In this document: positions 1-10,948 of the stretch, in pieces | Layout: each line of letters opens with the position of its first letter | How positions within the stretch are numbered: position 1 is the first letter of the stretch | NCBI GenBank assembly: GCA_030704615.1 | Contig: CM060733.1 | Coordinates: 15,192,001-15,252,000 of the forward strand | Reading direction: 5' to 3' | Length of the DNA stretch: 60,000 nt | Origin: Takakia lepidozioides | Taxonomy: Eukaryota > Streptophyta > Takakiopsida > Takakiales > Takakiaceae | Position numbers and translations under genes: made by a program | The notes under the pieces: model-generated | What the model saw: only the letters and a program-made list of their open reading frames with translations | What the model was told of the DNA's origin: nothing | Databases searched by the model: none

Positions 1-1511
1 GGTCGGTCCATTTGGGCCTCCTGTCATGGCAATAAATTTCTTCATCTACTCTCTCACATGGCACCCCGATGCTCCATTGTCCATGCTTATTTTTAAGCAA
101 CTGGTGCGTGATTGGCCTGACCACATTATGTCTGTATACAGTCTTTTGTAAAGCTCAAGATCATTTCTTCCATGTTGGCTCTCGTTAGGCTAGTAAAGAC
201 TGTAAACACTTGCAGTTGGGGGATAAGATTAATTGCTGGCATGTGCAGAGTTTCAGCTGGAGCTTTTGCTGCAATCGCTACACTATGTGCGGGTATGTTT
301 GTCCACTTTATAGGTCTTCATGGCTTCTATGAGAGGTGGAGCTAAGTTTCTCAGTTGAATTTTGATCATAACTGCTGCTGACTTGAAGGTTGTGCATTGG
401 AGCATGCAGTCTAGTGCGAATGATGGAGATTGCAGACGGACAATGGCTCATATCGTGCTAGGCTACTTGTTTCTAAGGTGTAGCTTTCTTCCCGTCAATT
501 TGTATGTAACGAACACCACTATCTTTTCTTCCTCCATACTGGGATTGCTTATCAAAAGATGTATTGCTCAAATAAGCAGGAGGAAGATGTTCACACCAAA
601 AGGTAATAAAGTGGAATTGAAGTTGTAATAGGGAGATCCTAACACCAATTTTTTATCTGCAGAGACACATTTTCACATCCCTCATGCACTCTTGTTCAAC
701 CCAGCATGCACCCTTCTAGGCCCCGCATCTCTCAACCCGTCCCCTCATTTGGTGAGTTTCTCCCTCTCTGGATGTTATAAAGTTTCTTTCTTTCTTTCTT
801 TCTCTACCTTCCTGTATTTTCCGTGCAAAAATTGTAGTTGGATAGGCAGCTAATGCAAGCACGGTTATAATTACCAATTCTCAAGTCAACTTTTACACTT
901 CCAGTCTGCCCTCGGTATCCAGATTCTGCAGCCCTCTACTCTGGGGTGTCAGCCTTTCTCATGCTGGGTCTAAGTTGTTGTTAGTTGGGGTTTGAAATGT
1001 AAATAACATCACAAGATTTTTAAAATAGAAGTCATTTCTCTGTGTTCTGTGATCACACTCTTAAATGCTATTCCGCTCAAATACTTGCAACTAACCTCCA
1101 AATAAAAGGTATGGTATCTCACAAATAAGAGGTAATGCACTTTTTGAGAGCAAGTTGTTGGTAACTGCTGAACATCATGTGTAATTTTTTGGCAGTTGTT
1201 ATAGAGCAGTGGACTTCCTTTTCACCCCAGGGGTGAGTGAGGTGAGTGTAGTGAAAGCACGCTCTTGAAGCTTGGAAAAAAGGGGGAGAGGAACACAAAT
1301 GAGGAAAGTAGAAATTGTGATGGGCATGTTGGCTGATGTGCAAAAGTAAATCCATTGGCATGGCCTGTAAGGGTTCCTTACATTCTGTTCGAGAAGGTAC
1401 ATGTCCTTTAACCTTTCTCGAAGACAATGATAAGATTGTAGTGCAAATAAGTAATCAAACAGTTGCTGAAGACCTGCCCATAACCAGGGGTTCATACGTC
1501 TGTTTTGGCAG
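1..1511. other. Unresolved 5' part of the first gene
   Basis: No exon can be placed with confidence here. The gene that begins to be readable at 1512 must extend upstream, because only the C-terminal part of its protein is seen. Short open stretches near 1330-1480 could be exons but have no recognisable motif. A TTTC microsatellite lies near 783-803. Confidence 0.4.
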
Positions 1512-4500
1512 CCAGTGAAAAGCTATGGCCAAGAATTCATCCCCTGGAGAGAGAGCTGGTGCCAAAAACTGAAGATCCACCGATGCTGTGTATGTACTCA
1601 TCTCAGACTGCACCATCACCTGCACCGCCAACTCTTTCATCACAGACGGTCATCCAATGCCAACCTTTGAAGGTATCGAGAGAAGTTATAATAGAGTGCA
1701 GGAAAAGGTAGGGGTGGAGTTGGATTGAGAGGAGGAAGCATTATAAGAACCACAATGTGAGGGGGTTGTGGTGTGTGGGTAAGGCAAATGGTATCTTCTT
1801 TTCTGATGCTAACTATCTTCGGGTTCAGAATAAGCTACATACATCCATGAACTATTGCAGAAGTGATATTCTGCTCATGTGTTTGGTTTGTATGTAATGA
1901 CAGATCAACCTCCAAGAAGAGTCCTGCCTGCGAATCGCTTCTTTCCTAGCAGATGGTGTAGTGGTGGAGCCTGGAGTGGTTGTGCCAGACACATCACTGA
2001 ATGCCATGTACTTTAGTCTCAAGGAGTTTGATCTCACTGTCCCTGTGAAGACATCGCCTTTGGATGAAGGTCAACTTGATGGAGAAGATTGTTTCACAGG
2101 AGCCAGACTTCATGTTGAGGGATTTATGATGGCCCAAAGCCCATTCCTGAATTTCAGACTATTAAATCTTGACAAGGACCCTGCATGCTTTAGTCTGTGG
2201 AAGGGCCAACCTGTTGATTCGAGCCAACAAAGGTAGCCACTGTTGCACCCTGCAGTATGATGTTTGTTGTCAACCATCGGAAATGGATCACAACGAGGTG
2301 CATCTGAATGGTTTGATCATCAAGTTCCATACAGCAGCTCTATAGATCATAGGGAATGAAAGAGAAATGAAATGAAATGAAATGGTGCTTTATAACATCT
2401 GCGGAAAGCTCATAGAGAAAAGCAGAAAGAAGCTTTAGAATATCAGTGAGAACAGAGATATGGACTAATTTCCCCAGAGCATTGGTTAGAGGTTTTGTGG
2501 ATGTGTGGGGGCGACGATAGAGGAAGAATTGAGTGTTACACAATTCTATTTCTTTTTCAGAGTTGGTGAAATGGTTTCCCTTATAATGGTTTTCTGACGT
2601 GTGTACCATCGATGATGTTCCTATCCAGATGTCGAAATTTGGTAATGTTAATTTTTTTTACTCATTTGTTGTGTGACATGAAGGTGGGTGATGCGGGCAA
2701 CACACTTGAGCATTGCTCTTGAGACTGGCAGCTGCGATGATTTGGCACAGAGCATGACTGCAGCGGATTGGGCTGCAGGTCTATGGCGTTGTGTGGAGAT
2801 GTATGAGCCATGCGTGGAAGCTGCCATGGTGACAGCCGATGGGCGTTCATTGATCACCGTCCCTCCACCAGGTGGGACTGTCCGGTTGGGGATTGCATGC
2901 AAGAAGTACATGTCCAACACGTCAAGTGAGCAGTTTTTGTTTGTGCTGAAAATGTATACATATATGGGGAAAGTGAGTGAGGCTCTTCTCCAAGTTAGCA
3001 AAGCAGTGACACAAAAAGAGAAAGGTCTGCGAGCGGGTGCCCAAAAGTTGGTCAGTTCAAAGGAGTTGACACGCACAGCATCACTGGTTGGGTTGGTAGA
3101 AATGGCCCCTGGTGACAGTGCAGTTTTCCTGAGTGTGGAAGCGCTGGAGCTGAAGCTGCTGGAATCGGTGCCTGCCCAAGCAGCTACTGAAGGCCCCCCG
3201 TTGGTGCAAATTTTGAGCTGGGGGATTAGCCTCAGTGCCACCCAGCGGACTTTGGCAGCTGCAGCGGTAATCTCATCTAGTCTACGTTGGCAGGATATAC
3301 GGGTTGATTGTGTAGAGACTGAGTTGGCTTTTGCTGCACCGACGGTTTCACACTATGGAAGTCCCTTAACGCAGATGTTTGAGAGAAGGCGGGTCTCATT
3401 TAGTGACTCTCCTTTGGGATCCCCATTCAGAACACCGCAGACGTCTTTTTCAGGTGCAAGTTCCAGCAGAGAATCAGCGAGTTCTGAGAGGCAACGATTG
3501 CCTTCAGAAGTACCCCAAACATCAGGTAGGAGACAACGGTTTGAGCAAGGTTTACCTCATATGCGTGCTGTTTTCTGGATTGGAGAGGAGAGAGGCAGCA
3601 TGGCACCAACGGGAAGAGATGTTTCCGGAAAGGAATCAAGAACTGAAAGGTTACCGTTTTTAGACATCCATGTGGAAAATGTCATTCCTTACAAAGACCA
3701 GGGTTCTGAACGCCACAGTTTGAAAGTGGTTGCGAAAGTCGGCGGGGTGAGGTTAGGAGGAGGCATGGCTTACAATGAAGCCCTGCTGCATCGTTTTGGT
3801 GTTTTTGGACCAGATGGGGGTCCAGGAGAGGAGGTCAAGAAAGTGATAAGGAGTTTGTCCAAGGGGTCCTTGGCAAATATGTTTCGACCTTCTCCTGATG
3901 TTGTGGGGAGTGCAAGGAAAGGTATGTGAGGAAGCTTGTTACTTACTACTGTGTGGGGTTAAAATTGATCTTGATTGTCATTATTTCCAGGGGCGGAAAA
4001 ATGGTTATAAAACTTCCATATAAAGTGCAGGTGTGTCAACACGTCTATGTTTGAACATGCTTACGTCCTGATGCTCTTCGGAGCACAATAGACCTTCCAA
4101 CTCTTGAAGATAAGTTTCCATGCCTGGTGCAGTTCAGTGCAAATAGAAAATCAATTGTAGGGTAATATAGGATACCCCAAAGAGTCCAGTTCCAAAGCAG
4201 ACATGAGTTCCAACTCAAATGGTTTGACTCACTACAAGGCTCCAAAAGTAAAGTGCAGGGTGGAGCCCCCTTGATTGGTAAATAATCGTTGTCATAAGTG
4301 GGTCAATTTGATTAGTTCTAAAGTTTCTGTTTAATTGACAGGCATGTTATGGTTCATTTCAGGAACTTATTATGTTGACTAAAGAAATTGCATGGCCTTA
4401 GCACTGAGTTTCTCATCATTGGTGCTACAATCAGAGAGCTCACTTTTATAGTTTGAAGCTAACAAACTGTTGCTGGAGCTGATGGTTTGTGCGATGTATG

Positions 4501-6406
4501 TTTGCCAGGTGACGTGCCAACTGATGACACGGATGACAACTCGTGGGAGGTTGGTCTGCCTGATGAAATTGACTTAGATCTTCAACTTCTGGACTGGCTC
4601 TTTGCCCTCGAAGGTACCAAGGTTGCTGAGCTATCACCATCCAAGAGAGAGAGTCCTCCCTCCCGGGAGGACAGGTGTTGGCATTCCACATTCCGATGCC
4701 TGCGGATTATAGCCCGGGGAACGAGGCAGTCGAGTGATTCGACAATCAAGGATCAACGAACTAGTTCAGGCCCTGTGCAACGTGTGATCGTGAGTACATA
4801 ATTATTGCTGTTGGGAAATACGAAGCATGTGAGATTTTGGTTTAGTTTGATTGTCAATCCTCATTGATGAATATTTTTCCTTGTGTTCTTGACAGCTCTT
4901 TTCATCCGCCGATTTAAGTATGCTTCTATCTGATGAGAGTCTCACCTTGTGTAGTTCCCTTGTGCTGCCACGCACTAGATTCTGATCATGACCCATGGCT
5001 TTCTTATGGTCAGATGAAAATTGAGGGGCTTCAGGCCTTGAAGCCAAGGTCGTCGTTTGACCCTGCTATTCAGGATCCAGTGGTTGTAGACAATGGGGAT
5101 GGATCAAAGATACCTCTGGTTGCTGAGTGGGATGAAAATGGAGACACAGTTTTGGAAAATGGTGATATGGGGGATGCTACTGGCTCAGAGCGTGTGGACA
5201 ATACTGGAGCCTCAGAGAACCATGATACTGGTTTGGGGAATGAGCCACTGGATGGAAGGGAGAGATTAACTCCAGAAAATCCAACTGTGACAAGCCATAG
5301 TGGCTTTGATGTTGAGGTCCGCTTGGTGGAGAGGGAAGATGAGATCGACACAGATATAGGTATGGGCGAATGGGTGGTTGAGAGCTTTCGGGCTGCTGTT
5401 AGAGAACCGGTAAGCTGCCAGCACCCTTTTCTTTTTTGGATATGGAATCTCATGTGTTATGCTGTACAGAACTCGCTTCCATAATCAGTGAAATTTTACC
5501 TGCGGACTGTGATTGGCTGGGGCATACAGGTAGAGGTTGAGGCAACGAAGCGGGAGCTGGAGTACATGGTGGAGCTCTGTAAATTGGAAATTGAGTCAGC
5601 AAGCCGAATCGCTGCAGGAGGGCTGAAGCTGCTCCAGCTGCATGGTCCCATTGGCCAGTCTGCCATTGACCAACTCAGTATCATTGGTGAGCAGATGTTG
5701 ACAGAACTCTATCATTTGTAACAAACAATGAATTGTACTTATGGCTGCTACAGGATCTGTAATTTGATGGAATGATGGCTTTTTCCAGCTTACAACATTG
5801 TAGGAGTAGATTGACATTTCATGTTCTGTGTTGGGGTGGCCTTCGAGTCTGTCTCTGGCGACTACTTCCACCAGCAATGGTTTGTCGTACTCCAAGGTCA
5901 CCATCTCAGCTTCCCAGAAGGGAACTCTCATTTTATGGACAAATTATGGCTGACAGTTGCTCCTTGTAGAGCAGTCTCAGTTCCATGTGCCCTTAATTTT
6001 ATGAGACCTTTGCATGTTCTGGTGATCTCATCAGCTTACAGCGAGTATTGTTGCTAAATCCTTGCTTTGGGATGCAGGTAGTGGCAGCTTGGATAGAGTA
6101 CTCACACCAGACAGAGATAAGCATAGCCGGCGGTTTAGCGAAGGGAGTGTGCAATCTACACCCATGCGGCGGTCAACTAAGGAGACCACCATAGCTGCAC
6201 TTGAGGCAGCAATTGTTGCGTCCCAGGCCTTGTGTTTAAGGATAAGTCAGAATTTGATATGGGTTCAGGAAGAGAGATGTGGTTCGGCTATGCTTTGTTG
6301 TGATTCTACTCTTGTCGACGAAGCTCCTACAACGGAATTGAATGCACTAACAGAACAGCTGCAGAGTATGCAGGCCTTGTTAGGGATCCTTAAGAATGAC
6401 ATTTAA
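1512..6406 (+). CDS. Chorein/UHRF1BP1-like (BLTP3-type) bridge lipid-transfer protein, C-terminal part
   Basis: Partial gene; the N-terminus with the chorein domain would be upstream and outside the readable exons. Exons that join in phase: 1512-1672, 1904-2232, 2684-3921, 4509-4789, 5014-5409, 5530-5686 and 6078-6406, the last ending in a stop. Recognisable blocks include SQTVIQCQPLK, ESCLRIASFLADG, RLLNLDKDPACFSLW, RATHLSIALET, GGGMAYNEALLHRFGVFGPD, LLDWLFALEG, DRCWHSTFRCLRI, EGLQALKPRS, and a helical segment followed by GPIGQSAIDQL near the end. These match my recollection of the plant UHRF1BP1-like family. Members of that family are long rods that move phospholipids between membranes at contact sites. 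The assignment rests on pattern memory, not on a search. The exact exon count before 1512 is unknown, and a mini-exon near 4894-4916 cannot be excluded. All joined exons are open and have GT donors and AG acceptors. Confidence 0.6.
2363..2425 (+). repeat. Dispersed ATGAA-tailed repeat, copy 1 (in intron)
   Basis: A short run of AAATG units precedes GGTGCTTTATAACATCTGCG and GAAAGCTC. Close relatives occur at about 19986-20030, 30925-30980 and, on the minus strand, 47850-47935. The simple-repeat end resembles the 3' tail of a non-LTR retroelement or SINE. This copy lies between exons of the first gene. Confidence 0.6.
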
Positions 6407-7394
6407 CGCTCGTGCCCTCCTCACAACTAGTGAGATGAGGTGTTGAGGAAGGGCTCAGTACTGAGATGATGGGCTGATGAGTCTGTGAAGTATATAGCTC
6501 TACCGAAGGTCATTCGTGGGGCTTATGTAGACCCTCCAGGGATGTAGGCCATGTGTAACAAACCAATTTCAGCTTCAATATGTCAAATTTGTGGAGAGAA
6601 TCTGACAGTTTTCCAGCCGGATTTAGTCTGAACTGGATCATATGCTTTGTATGGTGAATGAAGCAGATAAATCGAAGGCTGGGAGTTACCACCTATGAAT
6701 CGTAAAGGAGACCCTTGACGGGTTGCCTGCAGACTGGCCTCTTGCACAATTGGGACACAGCACAATGGTCACCATGGGAATGTAAAAAACTTCTTAACAG
6801 TTAAAACTGCAGTGAGTGGAGTGATTAACCCATGCTGCCGCAAGCGAAATGCAAAAACTCTCAAACAAGATCGTTGATCCTAGGAAGTGCCACAAACAGA
6901 AAAGAAGGACCAAGCAAGTTGCAATGTTGCAATTTTTTATGATGATTTAAATTTCATGCAAGTCAAATGTCTTGTACTAGTGGATTGTTGGAGTTCTGAA
7001 TTAGATATCCCAATGAGCAAATTGTCACAATAGGATGTTCATCCCAAATCTTGAAGCTGAACCCAGTAGAAATGCCGTAAACCACTGTGTATACAGAATC
7101 ATCTATTTTTATATAATCTTTGACAATTGGGTCATCCAAACCAAACATTGCCTCCCTCATTTCCCAATTACTTGAAAGACGGCTTTTCCTTCTAAGGGTA
7201 GCCCTTTTTCTCTCCAGTTCTGGAGTTCTTCGTAGATGTCCGTCAAAAGCATATGTACAGACTCACTGTAGCACCACAGGAGCTCTACTTCCATCTCTGA
7301 AGAACCCGAACGCTTGCTAACAGTCATGCTGAATTTTGGGCAACTATTCTAGGCGTCAGTCTGCCTGCAGGCACAAGTAGGGTTGACAATAAGT
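6407..7394. other. Intergenic / 3' flanks
   Basis: This is the space between the end of the BLTP3-like gene on + and the stop codon of AE7 on -. The two genes converge here, so it probably holds both 3' UTRs. A minus-strand stretch near 7170-7240 reads as a coding-like tail (EELQNWREKGLPLEGK then stop), but no partner exon was found. Confidence 0.4.
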
Positions 7395-9439
7395 TCACCC
7401 CTCACTGGCAGCCAAACACTTGTCCACCATGTCCACCAGATGCGGATTCTCTAAGGCCGCTGCCACCCTTTCCTTGTCATTCAGCTGCTTGTTCACTGCA
7501 ACCCACTCCACATGTCATCTATGTTCTTTCTTCCCCTCTTTCTCTGGCCAAGCTGCAGTGAGAGCATGTGAAGTTTTCAGGTCCTTGAATATCTCAAGGA
7601 CAAACAGTTTTGGAAGGCAACAGCAGAAATATCACTCAGTCAATGAGCTAAACCCAGCATACTTTAACCACTATAATCCCTTCACTGAAAGACAGGGACT
7701 CAAAAACTAAGAAAAAGACATCCACATGGTCCAGTATGCTAAATTCCAAATTAAGAATAGGCTTGGACATTCAGGTAACCTGTCTGGACAAGATGGAATG
7801 CACAAAGCCGATGTTGGGCATGTTGTGAGGACTGAAAGTTTTCTGATGCATTACAGTGTGCAAGTCTTGTGACGGACCTCATTGAAATCAGCTGCACTTC
7901 TTTCACCTGGGTTCAAGAAGCTTAAGACAATACTGAAGTTGTGATCCTCACTGGTTCAAATTCTGAAATGAATACTCACATAAAGTTGATGGCAGGGTTA
8001 AGAGCTTCCCAAAGAAGTCTGTAAAGGTCACTCTTTGCTCCTGAAGTGACATTTTATTCTTCTCTGTCTCACCTCTAATTGGAGCAGGTCCACAGCCACA
8101 AAGCTACAGCAAACAAAGTCTAAAAACTATAGCATATATCATCTCTTTCAAAGCTGCCACACAAGGTGGGGTGACAGCTTTACTTCACAAAAATAAGGGC
8201 AAAACAATGACAAGGAACACACCTGCAGCTTCAGATGCATGGGAGCCTGGTGCTACTTGGATATCCACCTGAGCATCCTCACCCCACCATCCCCTTCAGA
8301 TAGTACTTACAGCCAGAACACCGATGGAGATACACATCAAAATATCACAACACTCCTTGTAACCATACAGGACTGCCTTTCCTCTCTAACTTGTTTTTTG
8401 CTAGCATCCCAAGATTATTGCTAACCCATGTAAACTTGCTCCTATACAAAATACACAACAGCTGCCGCCGACAGTACCTAGAATACAACACGTGCTCGTC
8501 ACAGAGAACTATGTGTCTGCAGCTTGAAAGAGCACGAACCCACCCTTTTAAGCACAAAGAGTCCGTGAACTACAGAAGTCCTGCCAAGACAGGGAGTGCC
8601 CATCAAGCCTTCCAATTGCTTCACGCAAACACAGGACGCCTCCTTAGCCAGGGCGAGGTTCTATAGCCACAAATTCATGTTTCAAAAGCAGTTATTATCA
8701 AACATTGTGAGCAAAGTGAAGTGTGTGAGCAAAAGATGAAAACCTTAAAGCGCGGGGGCAGAGCACGCAAGAGCTTCACACGCAAGCACAGTCCAATCAC
8801 AGTAGCCATGCTGCAGTGCTGCACAGTTGGTGTGAACGTAATCCTGTCCATCGAACCAGACCCCTCATTTGGATAATCTTCTTATGTGGGACCTAAACAA
8901 CCCCCTAAAAATCAAGGGTATGAATTTACATCTCTTGCCCAAACTGGTTGATAACATATTCACAAAATCAGGACATGGAAAAAGGAGAATTTTGCAGTGC
9001 TCGTTATCTTCCCCCTTCGGCCCTCCTCTGTCTTCCTCTCTCTCTCTGCATACAAGGAGCACCATGCTAAGAAAGAACCAAGGAGCACTTACGTGACATG
9101 GCTGTTCTTATCGTCCACAGATATGGAGTCCTCTGAAACTACGTTGAGCTGCTCCAGTGAGTATGGATGCTCTGGATCTGTTATGTCCCTCACATGGTGT
9201 GAGACTTCAAAGTCAAGGACAACAAGTCTCCCCAATTCTATCTTCTCTCACACACACTTACAATTCTACAACACAGAAACGCATTCTCCAAATTGGGTGC
9301 CGTGAAAAAAAAGGATATCATAGATTTCCAGGGCATCGAAGGGATCGACTGTGGATTCTTGGTCGCTAATTTCCGGTCGAGAGGAACGCTCCTTGCGCTG
9401 GTGCACCACCGGGTTGGCGTTGATCAAGCCTGGTGTCAT
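7395..9439 (-). CDS. AE7: MIP18-family cytosolic iron-sulfur assembly component (AE7/CIAO2B)
   Basis: AE7/CIAO2B is the CIA-targeting subunit that helps hand Fe-S clusters from the cytosolic assembly machinery to apoproteins such as DNA polymerases and helicases. Five exons on minus: 9319-9439 (ATG), 9093-9198, 8744-8843, 8223-8268 and 7395-7495 (TGA). They total 474 nt, 157 residues, which is the usual size of the family. Motifs in order: [65 protein letters not shown] and [20 protein letters not shown]. The cysteine in QHCSMAT is the conserved family cysteine. Intron 1 has AT-AC ends and looks like a U12-type intron (separate entry). The other introns are GT-AG. Every phase agrees, so the gene looks intact. 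Confidence 0.93.
9199..9318 (-). other. U12-type AT-AC intron in AE7
   Basis: A 120-nt intron separates the exons encoding DALEIY and HVRDI. Its 5' end is ATATCCTTTTT, an exact match to the minor-spliceosome 5' splice-site consensus. Its 3' end is TCTCAC, so it ends in AC. TCCTTGAC at 9212-9219 matches the U12 branch-site consensus, with the branch A at about 9213, some 14 nt from the 3' end. The aspartate codon is split 1/2 across it and the protein reads through correctly. No GT donor is available at this boundary. Confidence 0.88.
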
Positions 9440-10948
9440 CTTCTCTCACTGTATGTCTTGATTGCAGTCTTGTGCTCACAGGAACCTTCAAATTTCAGCA
9501 GCCTTCACAAGCCCAAGTCGCCGCCCTCTCTCTTCACACTTACTCTTGTTTAGCAAAGTTGCTTTCTTTCTCTCTCTCTCTCTCTCTGTTACCAGTGCCC
9601 ATCAAAATCTAAACACGCTGGCTGCCTACCATTCCTGTGGGGCCTCCTGTCCAGTGTTGGACTGGTATATAGGGTCTGGCCTGTTATTAACCCCAGTACC
9701 AAGTATCAACCAGGGGATTAAAAACCGGACCGGGCTGGTAATTATTTTTGTAATAGTGTCAAGAACCAGGTCAATACTCTACCTAGGGAGGAATGGCAGC
9801 ACTACCCATATTAGGGCGCAGAAAAAAAGACCATGCACAAGGTATCATTCAATCCTTTGCATATACATATATATATATATGACGCCAACCGAAGCTAGCG
9901 TAAATAAGAGCCTCTTCCCCTTGCGGGCACCGTAACGTGTCACACAGTGGCTAGCTGGTCACTTTCAATCTTACGTTTATTGAGGATTAGGGATGTGAGT
10001 GATGAAATAGCCGTGAAATGCAATGCAACGCTCGTAGTAGAGGTGTTAGGTTAAGATTATCTTTCAAACCTTGGATATTATGGGTATGAGCACCGCCCCT
10101 GACACCCGCAGTGATGACCGTCAGAGGTGCCGCCTTCCAGCCTCCGTCGTGATGGAGGGCATGTACGATTGGGTCATATTTTTCATGTTTGTACATAAAT
10201 CCCTTGCATATTTTCTTTGGCCTCTTGAGAGTTGAGGCTTCCTCTGGCCACATAGAAGATATGGATTGTTTGATGCGTAGTGGTAAGAAGAGTAAAAAAT
10301 ATTTCAACATCAAGACCCAGCTTGTATTACCCACCCAACCATGGAGGTGAGTACATAGCTGCCGCAATCAAGCTAGAACCAAACACGGGGAGCACTGGTA
10401 GATCCTTGGCTTCTGGGTGTATGAACATGGCGCATCTTCAAGTCACCATCATCAAAATCATTTCTACTGGATATCTTGAATTGGTATCAGGGCAAGGTGG
10501 CTGCTGTCCTGTGTTGATTTCATGAGTAGGGGGGATGCTTCCGCCATGAATTCAAGTAGACACCACCCTCTCAGAGTACCTGTTCCGGAGCGAGGAAGCC
10601 AAGTCTTCCTTCGATATGCCTGTGACGGCATAGTAGTAATACATGCAATATCTCCATAGTACATGCCACCACCAGACTATCAATGTTATTTGCCAGGCTA
10701 CTCCTGTGACCAACATTGTGCACCTCCCCATAAAGGGATGGATGAGGGGGATGGCTGACGTAGATGGCATCAATTTCAATTTACTTAAAGAGTATCCTTT
10801 ACTTTTTGCCTTGGGAGTGCAGAAATAGGCTCAGATCACTGGCAGGAAATTGAGTTTAATAAAATCCTTCTAACCCAAAGGCTACATTCAAATCACTTGG
10901 AGCGCCTCTGCTAATCCAACCAGCACTGATCTGTGGCACATGTTTCAC
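9440..10948. other. Intergenic; promoter side of AE7 and a possible LINE remnant
   Basis: This lies between the AE7 start and the ferroportin stop. It has a CT run near 9568-9588 and an AT run near 9865-9881. A minus-strand open stretch at about 9987-10260 (KYDPIVHAL, then GVRGGAHTHNIQGL) resembles the region downstream of reverse transcriptase in algal LINEs (a K-Y..L..GW..GVRG pattern), but this is weak. No host exon was recognised. Confidence 0.3.

Noticed and set aside
6963-7320. Coding-like minus tail EELQNWREKGLPLEGK plus a neighbouring 65-codon frame
   Set aside because: AE7 is complete at 7395 and no upstream partner exon joins this piece; it is most likely 3' UTR or chance.
9462-9935. 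157-codon plus frame
   Set aside because: It crosses CT and AT microsatellites in the AE7 upstream region and shows no conserved pattern.
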